DNA of 64,000 nucleotides from Paulownia fortunei (Eukaryota; Streptophyta; Magnoliopsida; Lamiales; Paulowniaceae), in assembly GCA_019321725.1 (NCBI GenBank), contig CM033107.1, positions 14,561,445-14,625,444 of the forward strand, read 5' to 3'. A program made the translations under genes and the position numbers. The notes under the pieces were generated by a model. That model had not been told where the DNA came from, did not search any database, and saw only the letters and a list, made by a program, of their open reading frames with translations. Position 1 is the stretch's first letter. Each line of letters starts with the position of its first letter. Below, piece after piece: positions 36,377-48,690 of the stretch.

Positions 36377-37067
36377 CAATTTTCATGTTCTTCTATATTA
36401 ACAACAATCATCAGTCTCTATGAAGTTTTATGAGTTTGTCAAGGGCACCCACTCTACATTTATTACCTTGGCATTGATGTGAGCAAGAAGTTTATACTCC
36501 AATTTCAACTCTTACTTGAAACAAGAGGTGTTTGTTGGGCCTTGTGATTCAGAAATTTAAACCCAAATTTCCTTTTCCACTTCTTCACCAAATGCTTCAA
36601 TGTCTTTTATTCCTCCAAAAGGGAAGTTTCAGCAAGGATGAAAGAGTTTTAGGACTAGTTCTCATCGTATGACTACAAACACTATTATGTATTTCACTTT
36701 CTTTAACTAGCGCATTTTGTACAACTCTTTAACATCTTCAAGGTATATTCTTGTTTGTAGTGTCAATAGATTATATAGTCCATTGGTGTCTAATTTGTGA
36801 AGGATGTAATTTACACACTTTGTATCCCCATAATAAATCAAAATCGACAAGCATACCTTCATTGAGTTTAGTCATAGGTGAATGTGTTAAGACTAATGAG
36901 ATAGGTTTACCACCAAAAGATTTGAAGAAGATTTTTGCATACGATAAATCTTGGAATTTTTAAAGAAGTTCTTGAGTGATGAGAGGCTAAGGTTTTAGGG
37001 TTTCTTGAAATGGGAGAGAAAATAATGAAGTGATTTCAAATTTTCTAGGACTACATAAAGTAGCCAC
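36377..37067 (+). other. 3' internal region upstream of Ath-1-type LTR
   Basis: This 0.7-kb stretch ends at a polypurine tract and LTR, so by position it is the 3' untranslated or env-position part of a plus-strand Athila-like element. A 70-codon open frame (36751-36963) and other short frames show no domain I recognise. Homology is inferred from position only. Confidence 0.4.
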
Positions 37068-37080
37068 TTTTGGAGGTTAT
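37068..37080 (+). promoter_or_regulatory. Polypurine-tract position before LTR
   Basis: TTTTGGAGGTTAT directly precedes TGATAAG. Ath-4 has the parallel arrangement TTTGGGGGTATT then TGATAAG on the minus strand at 57760-57775. This marks 37081 as the start of a 3' LTR. Confidence 0.55.
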
Positions 37081-38255
37081 TGATAAGCTAGTATATTTCT
37101 TTTTTCCCATAATATAGATACATCTACATATCACTACCTATGTGATACACTTGATAGATACACTATACACAGATAATTCACACAATATAGACTACACTTA
37201 TCACACTTTACATTATTCACACAATTCATCACCAACACATACTCAACACCAAAATTCTCAACATATTTTTTCTCTCCACCCAAAAATACACAATTCTCTA
37301 TAATCTCACATACTACACAAAGAACACACATACCCCTAATTACCAAGGAGATTGGGATTTGAGGCCAAAAAGAGGATAAAATTATTAGGCATTGAAAAGT
37401 TTTGAGGAAGAAGTGAAGATTCATTTGGGGTTGTAACTTTCTTCTTAAATTTCTTCTTTCATTTTACTTAGTTTTGAGGAATTTCTAAGAATCATGATGT
37501 TGAGAAACACTTGATGCTTGTTTATTTTTAATATGAGCTATGTTTATTTTGTTAATGCTTGGAAGCTATTTCTATGAATTCATGAATTGATATCATGTTT
37601 GTGGTGTTGATTATGTCTTTTTTTGTGATGAGTATGTACTATGTTTTTTTATGCTTGTTGAAATTTGGCCAATTTTGAGATGATAATTGTTGTTCTTATT
37701 AAGATCGAAAGGTAGTGTTGCAACAAGTGCATGTGTAGTTTATGCAGTAGACTAGGTTATTATAAGGATATAGGATTTAGCACATGCAGTAATCATAGAC
37801 ATAATTGCCACAAAGCTCAATGCATCATTAGTTAGTTCAATCCATTATAGGGTATGTTGCTTCCTCATGATAGATGTGAGATGTCTTGGGAAAGAACATC
37901 ATTTACCTTTGGAATTCCGCTGTCACATGATTAAATATCAATCCTAACAACATGCATATGAGATTTGTAATGAAATAGAAATGGTAATCCAAAGCCTTAA
38001 CACCTTCTTTCTATTGAACTATATCCCCTGCACCCTTTGGATTTTAGTTTTTACTATTTATGCTTATTAGTTTGTTTAAAGTTTTCAATCAACCAACCAA
38101 ACTTTCGACTCAATTAAATATAGTTGGATGGTCTATGCTTTGGTAGTTGCACACACACTTCCTTGGGACACGACAACCCTTCTCTTTCACTTATACTAAA
38201 ACTTAACAATGTACACTTGCAGTATAATTGTGTTGCAAATGAAAAGTGCACACCA
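37081..38255 (+). repeat. Ath-1-type 3' LTR
   Basis: Starts TGATAAGC and ends CACACCA, 1175 bases, the same order of blocks as 120-1290 with many substitutions. Shared blocks include the CA-rich first part, ACCAAGGAG then ATTGGG, GAAGAAGTGAAG, and CACACACACTTCCTTGGGAC near the end. No primer site follows, so it is a 3' LTR or fragment. Small frames at 37134-37424 (minus) and 38124-38306 are LTR sequence. Confidence 0.75.
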
Positions 38256-38734
38256 ATTATAGTGTGTATCAATCTAAATAAAATCTTCAATGGCCATAGA
38301 TTTTGAAAAGTGATATTTTGGATTTGTGTTGATTATACCCCTTTTCCCTTCTTCTAAAAACTGTTAATTGAGTAAATAAATCCATAGTTAGTGGATTTCA
38401 AATAATGTATTGCATTTGTATGCCCTTATTACTTGAAAACACACACGTTTTATTATTTCTACAAGAAATTTTTAAGAAAACAATTTGAAAATAATTTTCT
38501 TTTAAAAAAATAAATGCGTGAAATGATTTTAGACTTATCCATTAGTAGACTTAGACCGTAAAAACATTTTAATGAATATATCTTTGATTTTTTAATAACT
38601 AACTTAGCAATAAAATTCTCCCCCATAAGTTATATATATCCACTTAATCATATGTTCAATTTAAATCATATGTCTTCCCCCTCAATAGCATGCCTTAGAT
38701 AGGATTAAACACTTAAATCAAGCATGCCTAATTC
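38256..38734. other. Unassigned segment between Ath-1 LTR and Cop-1 pol
   Basis: AT-rich, no open frame of note. It should contain the 3' end and 3' LTR of the minus-strand Cop-1 element, but I recognise neither, so either that end is deleted or this is flanking DNA. Confidence 0.3.
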
Positions 38735-40984
38735 AGGCACAAGAAGACAAACTTGGAGTCAAAAAGGGGTTTTCTAAAAATATAAGGCAACTTATTCTTA
38801 GTGTTGGTATACTCAATTGATATGTTCTTCTTTTCCATCTAGTCTCTGATAAGATGATGTCTAATATCATTGTGCTTTGTCCTTTAATGTAAAACTAGGT
38901 TGCGTGTGATTACTATAGCACTTTTATTATCATAGTAGATTGGTGTCATCTCTATGATCATTCCACAGTCTCTTAACTATTGATTTATCCAAAGTATTTT
39001 TGCACAACAACTTCATGTTACAATATATTGTAGATATGGCTACAGAAGTTTGTTTCTTGGTAAACCATAACATTAGTTGCCTGCCTAGTATTTGACATGT
39101 TCTGCTAGTGCATAATTAACATATGAGTATCCAATAAGGTTAAATGCAAAATCCTTAGGATACTAAAGTCTTACATTAAATGTTCCTTTTTGGTACTTTA
39201 GAATTCTCTTTGTAGTGTTAATAATACAATTTTGTGGTATGAGATTGAAAATTAGCACATATACTAATAGAAAATAATATATCAAGTCTACTAGAAGTTA
39301 AGTAAAGTAGAGATAGTATCAAACCTCTATACATGGTAACATCTACAGGTTTACCAGTTTCATCTTTGTCAAGCTTGGTGGATATTCCCATAAGGCTTAT
39401 TATTGAAGTGTAATTTTCTTCACCAAACTTTCTTGGTATATCCCATGTATACTTGGCTTGATTAATGAAGGTACCTTCCCTTATCTACTTGATTTTCATT
39501 CCAAGGAAGAAATTTAGCTCCCCCATCATGCTCATTTCAAGTTTTGTCTGCATAAGCTTTGAAAATTTCTTTCACAACTTCATATTAGTATACCCAACCA
39601 TAATATCTGTCAATGTGAACAAGTGAATTATTTTATTCCTACTATAATTTGAGTAAAGTTGTGTCTACTATACCTTTGGTGAACCTTTTCTGTAAGAAAA
39701 ATTAAGATAGTGTTTCATACGAGGTTCACGGTGCTTGCTTTAATCTATAGAGCACTTTGTCTAGTCTATAGAGGTACTCCATTAGATAGTTGATGAAAAA
39801 TCTAGGAGGTTGCTCTAAGTACACTTCTTCTTGTAGTTTTCCATTTAAGAATGCACTTTTGACATTTGTTTGATAGATTGTGATATCTTTCTAAGCTGCA
39901 TAAAGAAGAAAAATCCTGATTGCTTCGAGTCTTGCTACAAAATGAATACCATTTTGCAACCAATCTTGCTTTATTTTTTTTGACAACTCCTTGCTCATCT
40001 ATCTTGTTTTAAAAGATCCATTTGGTTCCAATAAATCCTTGATGATTTAGTCATGGAACCAGTGTCCAAACTTTACTTCTTTTGACTTGGTTGAGTTTCT
40101 CTTGCATAGCTTTGATCTAGTATGAGTCCTTTAATGATTCTTCCATGCTCTATTTGCAAAACAATACAAGAAACATTATTTCATTTAGCATTGCAGACCT
40201 TGTTCTGACTCTTGTGGTTGGTGATTGAGTTACCAACTCTAGTGGATAATCTCTAAACTAGTGGTTGGTGTTCTGACCTTGTTAGGTTGAATTACAATTG
40301 ACTGACCTTTAGTTGACTTGATTGCTCCTTGATTATTTTGTTATGTCAAACTAATATGCTTGGGTGTATGTCATCCTCTTTGCTGTTGAAATTGATAATA
40401 GGGATAACATCTTCAAGTTGCTCCACACACCACTGAAGATCAATATTTCTTTTGAATTGCTGTGTTGTCTAGATTTTCTCTACATCTAGCAGTTAAAATG
40501 TTCACTTTTTGATCCTCTTCATTAAAGACAACATGAAAGGATTCTTAAACAATTAAGGTCATTTTATTAATGACCATAAAGGCTTTTCTTCTTGCAAGGT
40601 AGCCTGGGAATACTTCTTCATTTACTTTAGCATAAAAAACATGGAGTTTTTCCTTTTCATTGTTGTGAATGTAGCACTCACACACAAATATTGAAAGTAA
40701 AAGATATTAGGCTTTCTTCCTTTCCATAACTCATACGATGTCTTATTGTTCAACTTGTTGATTGTACATTGGTTCTGAGTATAGCTAGTTTTATTTGTAG
40801 CTTTAATACAGAATCTTTGGAAGTTTTAATTAATTCAACAAGTTCTCACAACTTTTGTAAGAGTTATGTTCCTTCTCTCAGCAACTATATTTTGTTGAGA
40901 AGTTCTAGCTGCTGAAAGCCTGTGCCTGATGCCTTTTGTTGTGTAAAATTTTTCCATTTCACCATATGCTAATGTTTAGTTTTG
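38735..40984 (-). pseudogene. pol: Cop-1 pol remnant: integrase end, RT, RNase H (Ty1/copia)
   Basis: Minus-strand frames with many stops read in copia order. Near 40860-40950: GIRHRLSAARTSQQN then VAERRN, the end of the integrase core. Near 39810-39880: SAFLNGKLQEEVYLEQPPRF, then LDKVLYRLKQAP near 39740 (reverse transcriptase). Near 39480-39550: MSMMGELNFFLGMKIK, followed by GTFINQAKYTWDIPRKFG and TSSRLDILFSI near 39270-39300. RNase H ends with RTKHNDIRHHLIRD and IFRKPL near 38760-38870. The MSMMGEL motif is typical of Sirevirus-type copia, though the lineage is tentative. Gag, protease and the first part of integrase are absent. The fragment starts directly at an LTR end at 40985. Confidence 0.85.
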
Positions 40985-42560
40985 CAAAATCGTGAGACAA
41001 AGAGCAGCAAAAATTTAAGATTTAAACATGCAATAAACTATTTATTACATATTATCCTGGATTTGTTTTGATTAATCAGTTCACACCTGAATTCTTTATT
41101 TAATTAAAAATAAAGGTTTTCATGATTATAACTAAATTGAGCACTCCAATTGATGAAGCTAACTTGAACGATTCAAATTGTGCCTAAATCAAAAATAGGG
41201 TTCATCGTTTGAATCCAAACATCTTCCCTATGATAGTATCCACTTGATGAGTGAGACCATAATTTAATATCTCTGCTACAAGATATTATATCTTTCTTTC
41301 TAATCTAGAATTTGGGAGTGTTGACTAATTTCAATATCAACTAGTGATAAGAAAATTAATCAAATATCAAAAGGTTTGGAACTAATTAACAGAACAAAAA
41401 CTTGAGAGAAAATAAGTGAAGGATGCGTGTACAATGTTGAGAGCAAGGGGCGGAGTTTACTTATGTTCTCCAACAAGAATTCGGACCCCATACTAGGTGT
41501 ATTTATACACCTTTTAATCTTTAACCTAATCTCATTAGGTCTCTAAGTCCCTTTCAAATTTATCTCCAGTTTGATTCTATCCAAGACACGTCTTTGATTA
41601 TTTTCCTATTACAACTCAAAGTTTAATTGATTTCAATCTAAGACAAGAAGCCTTTAATTCATAATTAGAGATTACCATTGGACTTGTCCTATGGGCCAGT
41701 TAACATTGGGCTTGCTTATTAATTAATCTTTATTAATTAATCGAGCCTAATTAGATTGGTTTCATAAGACCACCTAACTAAATAGGCCCAATATAATTAA
41801 TCTCATTATTTATATTCATTAAATTAACTTTACCCTTTAAATTAATTTAAGGTCCATTAATTAATTGATTCAATCAATTAATTAATTTCTCCCAAAGAAC
41901 CCCTAATCCTTATTAGGTCCAAATAAATAATCTTATTATTTAATTGGATGAATTAATTTAATTCTTTAAATTAATTCTACCTCCAAGTTAATTAATTAAC
42001 ATACTTGGTCCAATTCTTTGGATGATATTCTATATAGTAGTGATCTACCTCGTTTTGTGTGTAACCCATTAGGTTCTTAACTAAGCTAGCAATGGGGTTC
42101 CAAATTTTACAACTTAGTGAAAATATAAAAATATATTCTGAATAATTAATTAATTTATCTTGAATTTAAAACCTTAATTTCAAGAACCTCACAAGTCAAG
42201 GGAAGTACCTAATAGTATATCTTGACTACCTTGTCTTAGGTGAATTAGCAAAGGAACCTATTTCTATTACGAGTACCATGCAAGTCCAATCCTTTTATTA
42301 ACTAATCTCTTAATTAAGTCTATGGCATGGATTATTAGTTGAAATCCTCATTGACATATTAACTATGATTCCATTCCTGGTCACATTTGTCAAAGTAGTG
42401 CCCGACGAGCGAACTATTGGCCGCTTGAATACTCTTGTAAAAATGATCTTAATTGAAATCTATTAATAGAATTGCCATTTTCTTTATCGTTATTGCATCT
42501 TGTCAATTAGGATAAAGTTCCTAGACCATACTTAGCTACAAGACATGGTTGTGCATATGA
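40985..42560 (-). repeat. Cop-1 LTR, minus strand
   Basis: Read on the minus strand it runs in the order of the family, with AATTAATT tracts around 41700-42000 and an end at TCACGATTTTGC near 40985 that parallels CTGTGATTTTGTG near 44270. The outer end near 42560 is approximate. It directly joins the pol remnant at 40984 without a primer site, and faces the plus-strand copy that begins near 42680. Confidence 0.68.
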
Positions 42561-42679
42561 TGGGGATCATGGAACATGCTTCTATAACTTTGGTCTTAAA
42601 TTCATTCTGAGTCATAGGTTTAATGAGATGGGATATTGATATGATTGAAAACACTCTCGCATAAAATGCATGCTTGAAA
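42561..42679. other. Spacer between head-to-head Cop-1 LTRs
   Basis: About 120 bases separate the outward-reading minus and plus Cop-1 LTRs. I see no motif or frame in it; it may be decayed LTR ends. Confidence 0.3.
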
Positions 42680-44288
42680 GAAAGATGTCTCATAGGGAAC
42701 AAGCACACCGAACATGCCTATGGAAAATTCTCACTATAAATGTTGTTTGTCGAATGAGAATTTTTCATAGATGATAGTGCATGAGTTAGTCCTTTGACTT
42801 GAGGCTCCATTGTAGCCTTGTGCACAACATCGTATGCTTTGATGTATTTCCCAATTCCATGAGACTAGAAATGAAATCATAGTTATTAAGTCAAATAGGG
42901 TTTCGACTAATAATCCATACCCTATACTTAGTCAGGAGGTTAGTTGACGACTGGACTTGCACGTTATTCATAACAAAATAGGTTCACTTGCTATTTTACC
43001 TAAGACTAGGAGTCAAGATGCACTGCTAGGTACTTTTCTTAACTTGTGTGGTTCTTATGATTAAGGGGTTAGTTTCAAGACGGATTAATTGATTGGATCA
43101 ATTAATCAGAATATATTTATATATTCACTAAGTTGTAAAATTTACAAGCCACTATTAGCTTAGTTGTGAACCTAATGAATCACACATAAAACGAGATAGA
43201 TCACTTCTATCTATAATTAAATCCAAGTAGTTAGATCAAGTCGATTAATAGTGATGAAATAACTTGAAGCTAGAATTATTAAAATAGTTAAATTAATTTA
43301 TCTAATTAAATAGGAGGATTATTTAATTGGACATATGGAATTAGGAGCTCATTTAGGAGTTATTAATTAGTTGATTGGATCAATTAATTAATATGCCTTA
43401 ACTAATTTAAGGTTTAAATTCCTTTAACTAAATATAAATAATTGAATTATTTATATTGGACCTAATTTGATTAGGTGGTCCACTAGAATTATTTAATTTG
43501 GATTGATTAATTAATCGGGATTAATTAATCAAGAGGCACAATCATTAATGAGCTCGTAGGAGAGGCCCATTGGTGGTCTTTGATTATGAATCAAAGACAC
43601 CATGTATTGGATAAGAATCATTTAAGACTTTGAGTCTTAATAGGAAACTAACCTAAAAAATGTCATGGATATAAATAAATAAGAGATAAATATGGAACGA
43701 GGTTAGAGAGTTAATAGGAATAGGTCAAGGTGTGAAGGTGTATAAATACACCATTGCAAGGGATGATTTTTAGATGCTTGAGAAGTAACAAAAATCGACC
43801 ATTTCTCTCTTCTAGTGCAAAAAAGTTGTTTGTCTTTTCTCTATATTTTCTTTAGTCTAGTTCTATCAGTTTGGTTCTAGGAGATTTACGTACAATCTAA
43901 TTAATTCTATTATCATGGAGTTGTTATTGGAATTAATCAGCATACACATAAATTCTAGTTTAGGGATAAGGTTTGGTATCTTCTAGGAGAGATATCAAAA
44001 TGGTGATCTTGCTCATCGTGTGGATACCATTAGAGAAAAGATGTTTGGATTCCTATGGCGAACTTGTTCTTGAACTCTGCTACAATTTGAATTGATTAAA
44101 TCCTCTTCAATATCCGGAGTGTTATCAAATCGTATAATCGCGAACTTCTTTTCTTTTAGTTAAATGAAATATCCAGGAACAACAAAAAATCGCATCAAAT
44201 TTGGGACTGATTGTATAATTGTTATGCATGTATGATTTAAATTTTAAATTTCCATTGTGTATAGTCCTGTGATTTTGTGAACCTAATA
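42680..44288 (+). repeat. Cop-1 LTR, plus strand, with following primer site
   Basis: Starts near GAAAGATGTCTCATAGGGAAC (counterpart of TTGTTCGAGAACTAG in unit 3) and ends CCTGTGATTTTGTG then AACCTAATA, immediately before a tRNA-iMet-type primer site. It is the copy that shows the family is copia-like. Internal sequence after the primer site is cut off within about 12 bases by a Chr-2 LTR. Confidence 0.7.
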
Positions 44289-44289
44289 G

Positions 44290-44301
44290 TGGCATCAGAA
44301 A
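44290..44301 (+). promoter_or_regulatory. Cop-1 primer-binding site, decayed
   Basis: TGGCATCAGAAA matches TGGTATCAGAGC at 9 of 12 positions and lies at the expected place after the LTR end. Confidence 0.6.
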
Positions 44302-44313
44302 CTAGGTTACCAC

Positions 44314-46316
44314 ACTCGGATATTATCACAACCTCCTAACAACATGTATACATATATATATAAACAACTTGTGCAACATAATTTGTGCATGTATGCATAT
44401 GTATAACTTGTTTTTTCTTGGTTAGTTTGACAAAATATTGATAAAAGTAAAGTAATTTCACATCCTGTAACACTGTATATACATAGGTAGTTATTAAAAC
44501 ATTAACAAGGTCTATCAAAACCATCACAAACTCAAACTCTCTATCACAAAGGAGTTTTGAAAGTGATATACAAGATAAAGTCACTAATATAATACAATAA
44601 ACTATAATATAGTCTAGATTTGTTTATTATTTTCCCTCCAATTTTAGATGTAAAATAGCCTGTAATATTATCCAACATCAAGCACCATTCCCAATTTGGC
44701 AAGTTGAAAGCATAAACTATCATACTAAAACCTTAAACACCAAGTTATCTAGGTAACAATCAAGCTTTTACAGACTAAAACACAATATAGTCCCTCAAAT
44801 ACCTTAATTTCTCATCTTAAATACATGTAAATATCATATAATTGAAGTATTATAACTCTAATATCATGTACCTAATTGTTAACACTTAATAGAAACATGT
44901 CTATGTTGAAACATGCTAGGTTATCAAATGTGACAGATTCACATTTTTATATTTTCTTATTGTCCAATTTAGTTGCATGATAATTTTGACATCCCTAAGC
45001 ATATCCAATCACTCCCAAATTTTTACCACACTTAGCTAAAATATAGAGAAATGTAATCATATTTTATAATTTCCTAAAATCACTGATTTACCTCAGCAAA
45101 ACCAACCAACTTATCGCAACACAAAAACTGTAAGTTCTATCATTATAGTTTTGAGTGTCTCTTTAAATATCAAACTATATTTCAGTTTATAGCATCTCCA
45201 AACTTACATATATCACCTAAAATTATATATAAACACATATATGGTGAAATATATAGGTTTTAATCAAGTTATTATACATATATAAACCTTTAAAAACAAA
45301 AACCAGCAAGTATTTAGTTTCTGTCCCTATTGATTTCTATTGTGATTTTGCAACTAAAAATCCCTCTTTTATGAATTATAAGACCATAGATAACATCCTA
45401 ACATGATTTTAAACAATAATAGAATTTTTAAAAATCATAAACCCTCAAACAATTCAGGAACTTAAATTAAAAATATGAGTTAAGCTCACCTAAGCACAAA
45501 TTTAAACTTCTACTTGCTCTTCCTTACTTCCCTTTGTTTCCTTCACTTTTTCTTTTGCTTGGAATCACTTGAGAGAAACTTATAAAATCTAATATGGAGG
45601 TTTTGGAGGTGAAATATCTCAGAAAATGATTTTTGGTCATGGTTCAAGGATAGAAATGCAAAAAGGTTGAGGTGGTAACTTGAGTTGGCAAAGCTTGAGG
45701 TGTTAAGTGGTGGTTCAAATATGATATTATTCACACCTTATATAGCTTTAATCTAGTGTTTCTCAGTATTTATTTATCTATTTACAGTCTATTTTAATGG
45801 CCGTATGATCGGATAATAAATGTTTGCCCTAATTTCTTAATCGTTCATTCGGTCTCTATACCGATTAACATCCGATTCTTAAATGATTATCTAGTTTGCA
45901 TTTATAAAATCATATGCACATATGAACCTTGTAATATGAAATTTAAATCACATTATATCATGTCTAGTATCTCAAGTATGTTAATTCATGGATGTATACT
46001 TTTAAAACACCTTGATCTAATTGAATCGAATTATTTAACCTTACTAGTAACGCCTTTAACACTTCCAAAATTATAATATATAACCTATGAATATCCAATA
46101 TATTGACCAACCTACTCTTTTTCTTCTCTAAATATAAAATTACTTAATTAGGTTATAGGATCTTAACCACCAACATCAAGTGATGGCATTAGAGGTCTAA
46201 CGATTAATAACACTATATAAGATGCCATGTAAATGTTAATACAAAATAGCATATAAGTAGCATATAGTGCATGAATCATATTGGCCAAGTGAGTAATGTG
46301 AGGCTTGGGTATTACA
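44314..46316 (-). repeat. Chr-2 LTR (first decayed Chr-2 element)
   Basis: In element orientation it starts TGTAATACCCAAGCC at 46316, preceded by a purine tract, and extends to about 44314. It matches parts of 11307-14265 and the reverse of 20656-23453. The terminal TGTTACA end is missing, and the left edge abuts Cop-1 leader sequence. It is shorter than other family members, so it carries internal deletions. Open frames 44336-44584 and 45543-45734 are not genes. Confidence 0.7.
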
Positions 46317-46329
46317 TTTTTTCCTCATT
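46317..46329 (-). promoter_or_regulatory. Chr-2 polypurine tract
   Basis: AATGAGGAAAAAA on the minus strand directly before the LTR start TGTAATACCC. It identifies 44314-46316 as a 3' LTR. Confidence 0.72.
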
Positions 46330-46352
46330 AAAATTTTGTCCTCGAAATTTAC

Positions 46353-46559
46353 TTACCAAAAGAGTTCTAGATACTTAACTTTCATATCATCTTCCCTTTT
46401 CCAAGTAGCTTCTTCTGTTGACTGATTTCTCCATAATACTTTAACTAATGGGATCTTTTTATTTCTTAGTTGTTTTACTTCTCGTAGAAGAATCTCTACA
46501 AGTCTTTCTTCATAACTCAAATCTGCTTTTAGCTCTATAGGTTCATTTTTCAAAATATG
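46353..46559 (-). pseudogene. pol: Chr-2 chromodomain fragment, copy 1
   Basis: A 66-residue open stretch holds a chromodomain: SYEERLVEILLREVKQL, PLVKVLWRNQS and TEEATWKREDDM, in the same layout as Chr-1 at 4071-4457. It is only the C-terminal tip of an integrase. The rest of pol is missing because sequence at 46560 switches to a Chr-2 LTR fragment. The open frame is an accident of short length. Confidence 0.85.
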
Positions 46560-48227
46560 AGATGGATACTAACATCATTTAATTAATGCAATATAACTCT
46601 TATAACATCCCCCTAAATGTTAGGGATCAAATGTACCCATCTATGTTGGAACATGTTAATGAACCAAATGAAACAGATTTATAATTTCATATTTTTTTGC
46701 TGTCATATTAATTTGCATGATGATTTTGATACCCATAGGCATATTCATTTAATTTTTATCACACTTAGATAACATAAAACCAAATGTAACCATGTCATAG
46801 AATGGCTAAAACTCATGGATATAGTTTCTCAAGTTCAGCTCCCTTCACAGCATACTGAAATAGATTTTTTCTACCGTGACAATTTTGCGCACTTCATGAC
46901 ATTAATAGTTTTGGCACCCTTACATATTTTCAATCACTCCCAAATTTTTACCACACTTAGATAACATATACAAAAATAGAACTAGGTTATAGTCTTACCA
47001 GAAATAATGGATTTAATGCTGCAAAACTAGTCCTATTAAAATCAGAAATTTATTGGTGACAGTTTTGAGCATCTCTTCAATATCATGACCTATTTCAATT
47101 TCTAACCAATGAAAATTTATTCCAATACTCTTATAGATTTTAGTCAACATACCATACACTTTTGAAGTCTAAAACACAAGAAAAAGGCAAGGTGACAATT
47201 TCTGCCACAAGTATTTCCTATTAAGTGTTTGTCATCAAAAACCCTTTCTTTGAGCACTAAAGTCTAACTAAAAATTTTCTAACACTTTTATAAGAGATAT
47301 TGAAAGCTTAATATAGAATAAAATCATTCATAATATTCTAAAAACCAAAGGCAAAATCGTAGGTAAGTGTTACCTATGCAAATTTTGAGGTTAGACTTGA
47401 TAGTAATCACTTCTCATTTGCTTTTCTTGCTTTTATTTCAATTGGGAATCAATTTAGAGCACTTGGAGACCTTAAGGTGTGTATTTTGGAGCTGAAAATA
47501 GCTTAAATGAGGGTCTGGTCATGGCTTAAGGGTGAAGGAAAGCTTGAGGTGGCACTTGAGGTGCTTGCTTAAGCTTGGTAGCAAGAATAATGTGACAAGT
47601 TATAGTATAAATCTGACATTTCACCCATATTTCAAGCTTAGATCAGATGTATCTTACTACACATTAATTTTATTTCATCCTATTTTAATTACCATAAGAT
47701 CCCATAGATAATTCATATGTTAATTTTCTAGTCGTTCATTTAATTTCTTACCCGATTGACAACCGATTCTTGAATAATTATCCATATTAAAAATTATATA
47801 ATCTTATATATAAATGAATATTGTAATATCACCTTTCAATCATAGTATCTTATGTCCAATGTCCCAAATATGTAATTTGCCCTTATATGCTTTTGAAATA
47901 CCTAGATAAAATCGAATCAAACCATATAAGCTTACTATTAACACTTTTAACACTTCCAAAATTATAACCTATATATCCCATCTATATCCAATATTGATCA
48001 ACCTCATTTTGTTCTTATTTCAATATAAAATCAACTACTTAGATTAGGAAATTCAATAACTAATACCGTGCAAGAGCTTCAAAATTAAGTTTAATGTTAA
48101 AAAATATCGTATAAAATAAAATAAATTATACAATGTCAATAGAAATGCAAGTAGCATATGAAATTAGCACGTAATGCATTATTCATATTGGTCAAGTGAG
48201 TAGTGTGAGGTTTGGCTATTAAATTTT
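46560..48227 (-). repeat. Chr-2 LTR fragment (second decayed Chr-2 element)
   Basis: It aligns with 12800-14265, with matching blocks such as TAACATCCCC, TTTGCGCACTT and GACATTAATGG. The outer start is near 48227, where GGCTATTAAA is a decayed TGTAATACCC. The LTR end is missing at 46560, where the first chromodomain fragment begins. Confidence 0.7.
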
Positions 48228-48690
48228 ACTTAGCAGAAAGCTCTAGATATTTAATTATCATTTTAGGCTTCCTTTCCTAAGTAGCTTCTTCTGTTGATTG
48301 ACTTCTCCTTAGTACTTTAACTAATGAGATATTCTCATTTTGAAGTTGATTTACATCCCTTACTAAAATTTCTATAGGTCTTTCTTCATAACTCCGACCT
48401 TAATTTAGTTCTATTGGTTCCTTCTTAAGTAGATGAAATAGATTCATGATATACTTTCTTAAAATGAACACATGAAAATATTGTGAACCCTAGACATTGT
48501 TGCAAAAAGGTCGAGTTTACAGATAATATCCTCAATTATCTCAATAATGCAAAAGAAATCAATGTACCTAGGATCAAATTTGTATGTAACATTCCCAAAA
48601 AAAAATTTCTGCACAACCTGCATAATCCATTTCATTGGAGACACCTTCAAAAATTGGATCCCCTATCATAAATTGCAACGATATTCCTCT
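48228..48690 (-). pseudogene. pol: Chr-2 integrase C-terminus with chromodomain, copy 2
   Basis: The minus-strand reading contains SYEERPIEILVRDVNQL-like sequence, VKVLRRSQS and TEEAT then a stop where tryptophan is expected (TGG to TAG-type change), between about 48240 and 48400. Upstream is a decayed GPF-module region (SRVHNIF near 48480-48510, DPRYI near 48575). It is the same domain as at 46353 in a more decayed state. Plus-strand frames at 48483-48771 are shadows. Confidence 0.75.

Noticed and set aside
36751..36963. 70-codon open frame as an env-like gene
   Set aside because: Position would fit an Athila env region, but there is no signal peptide, membrane segment or recognisable motif.
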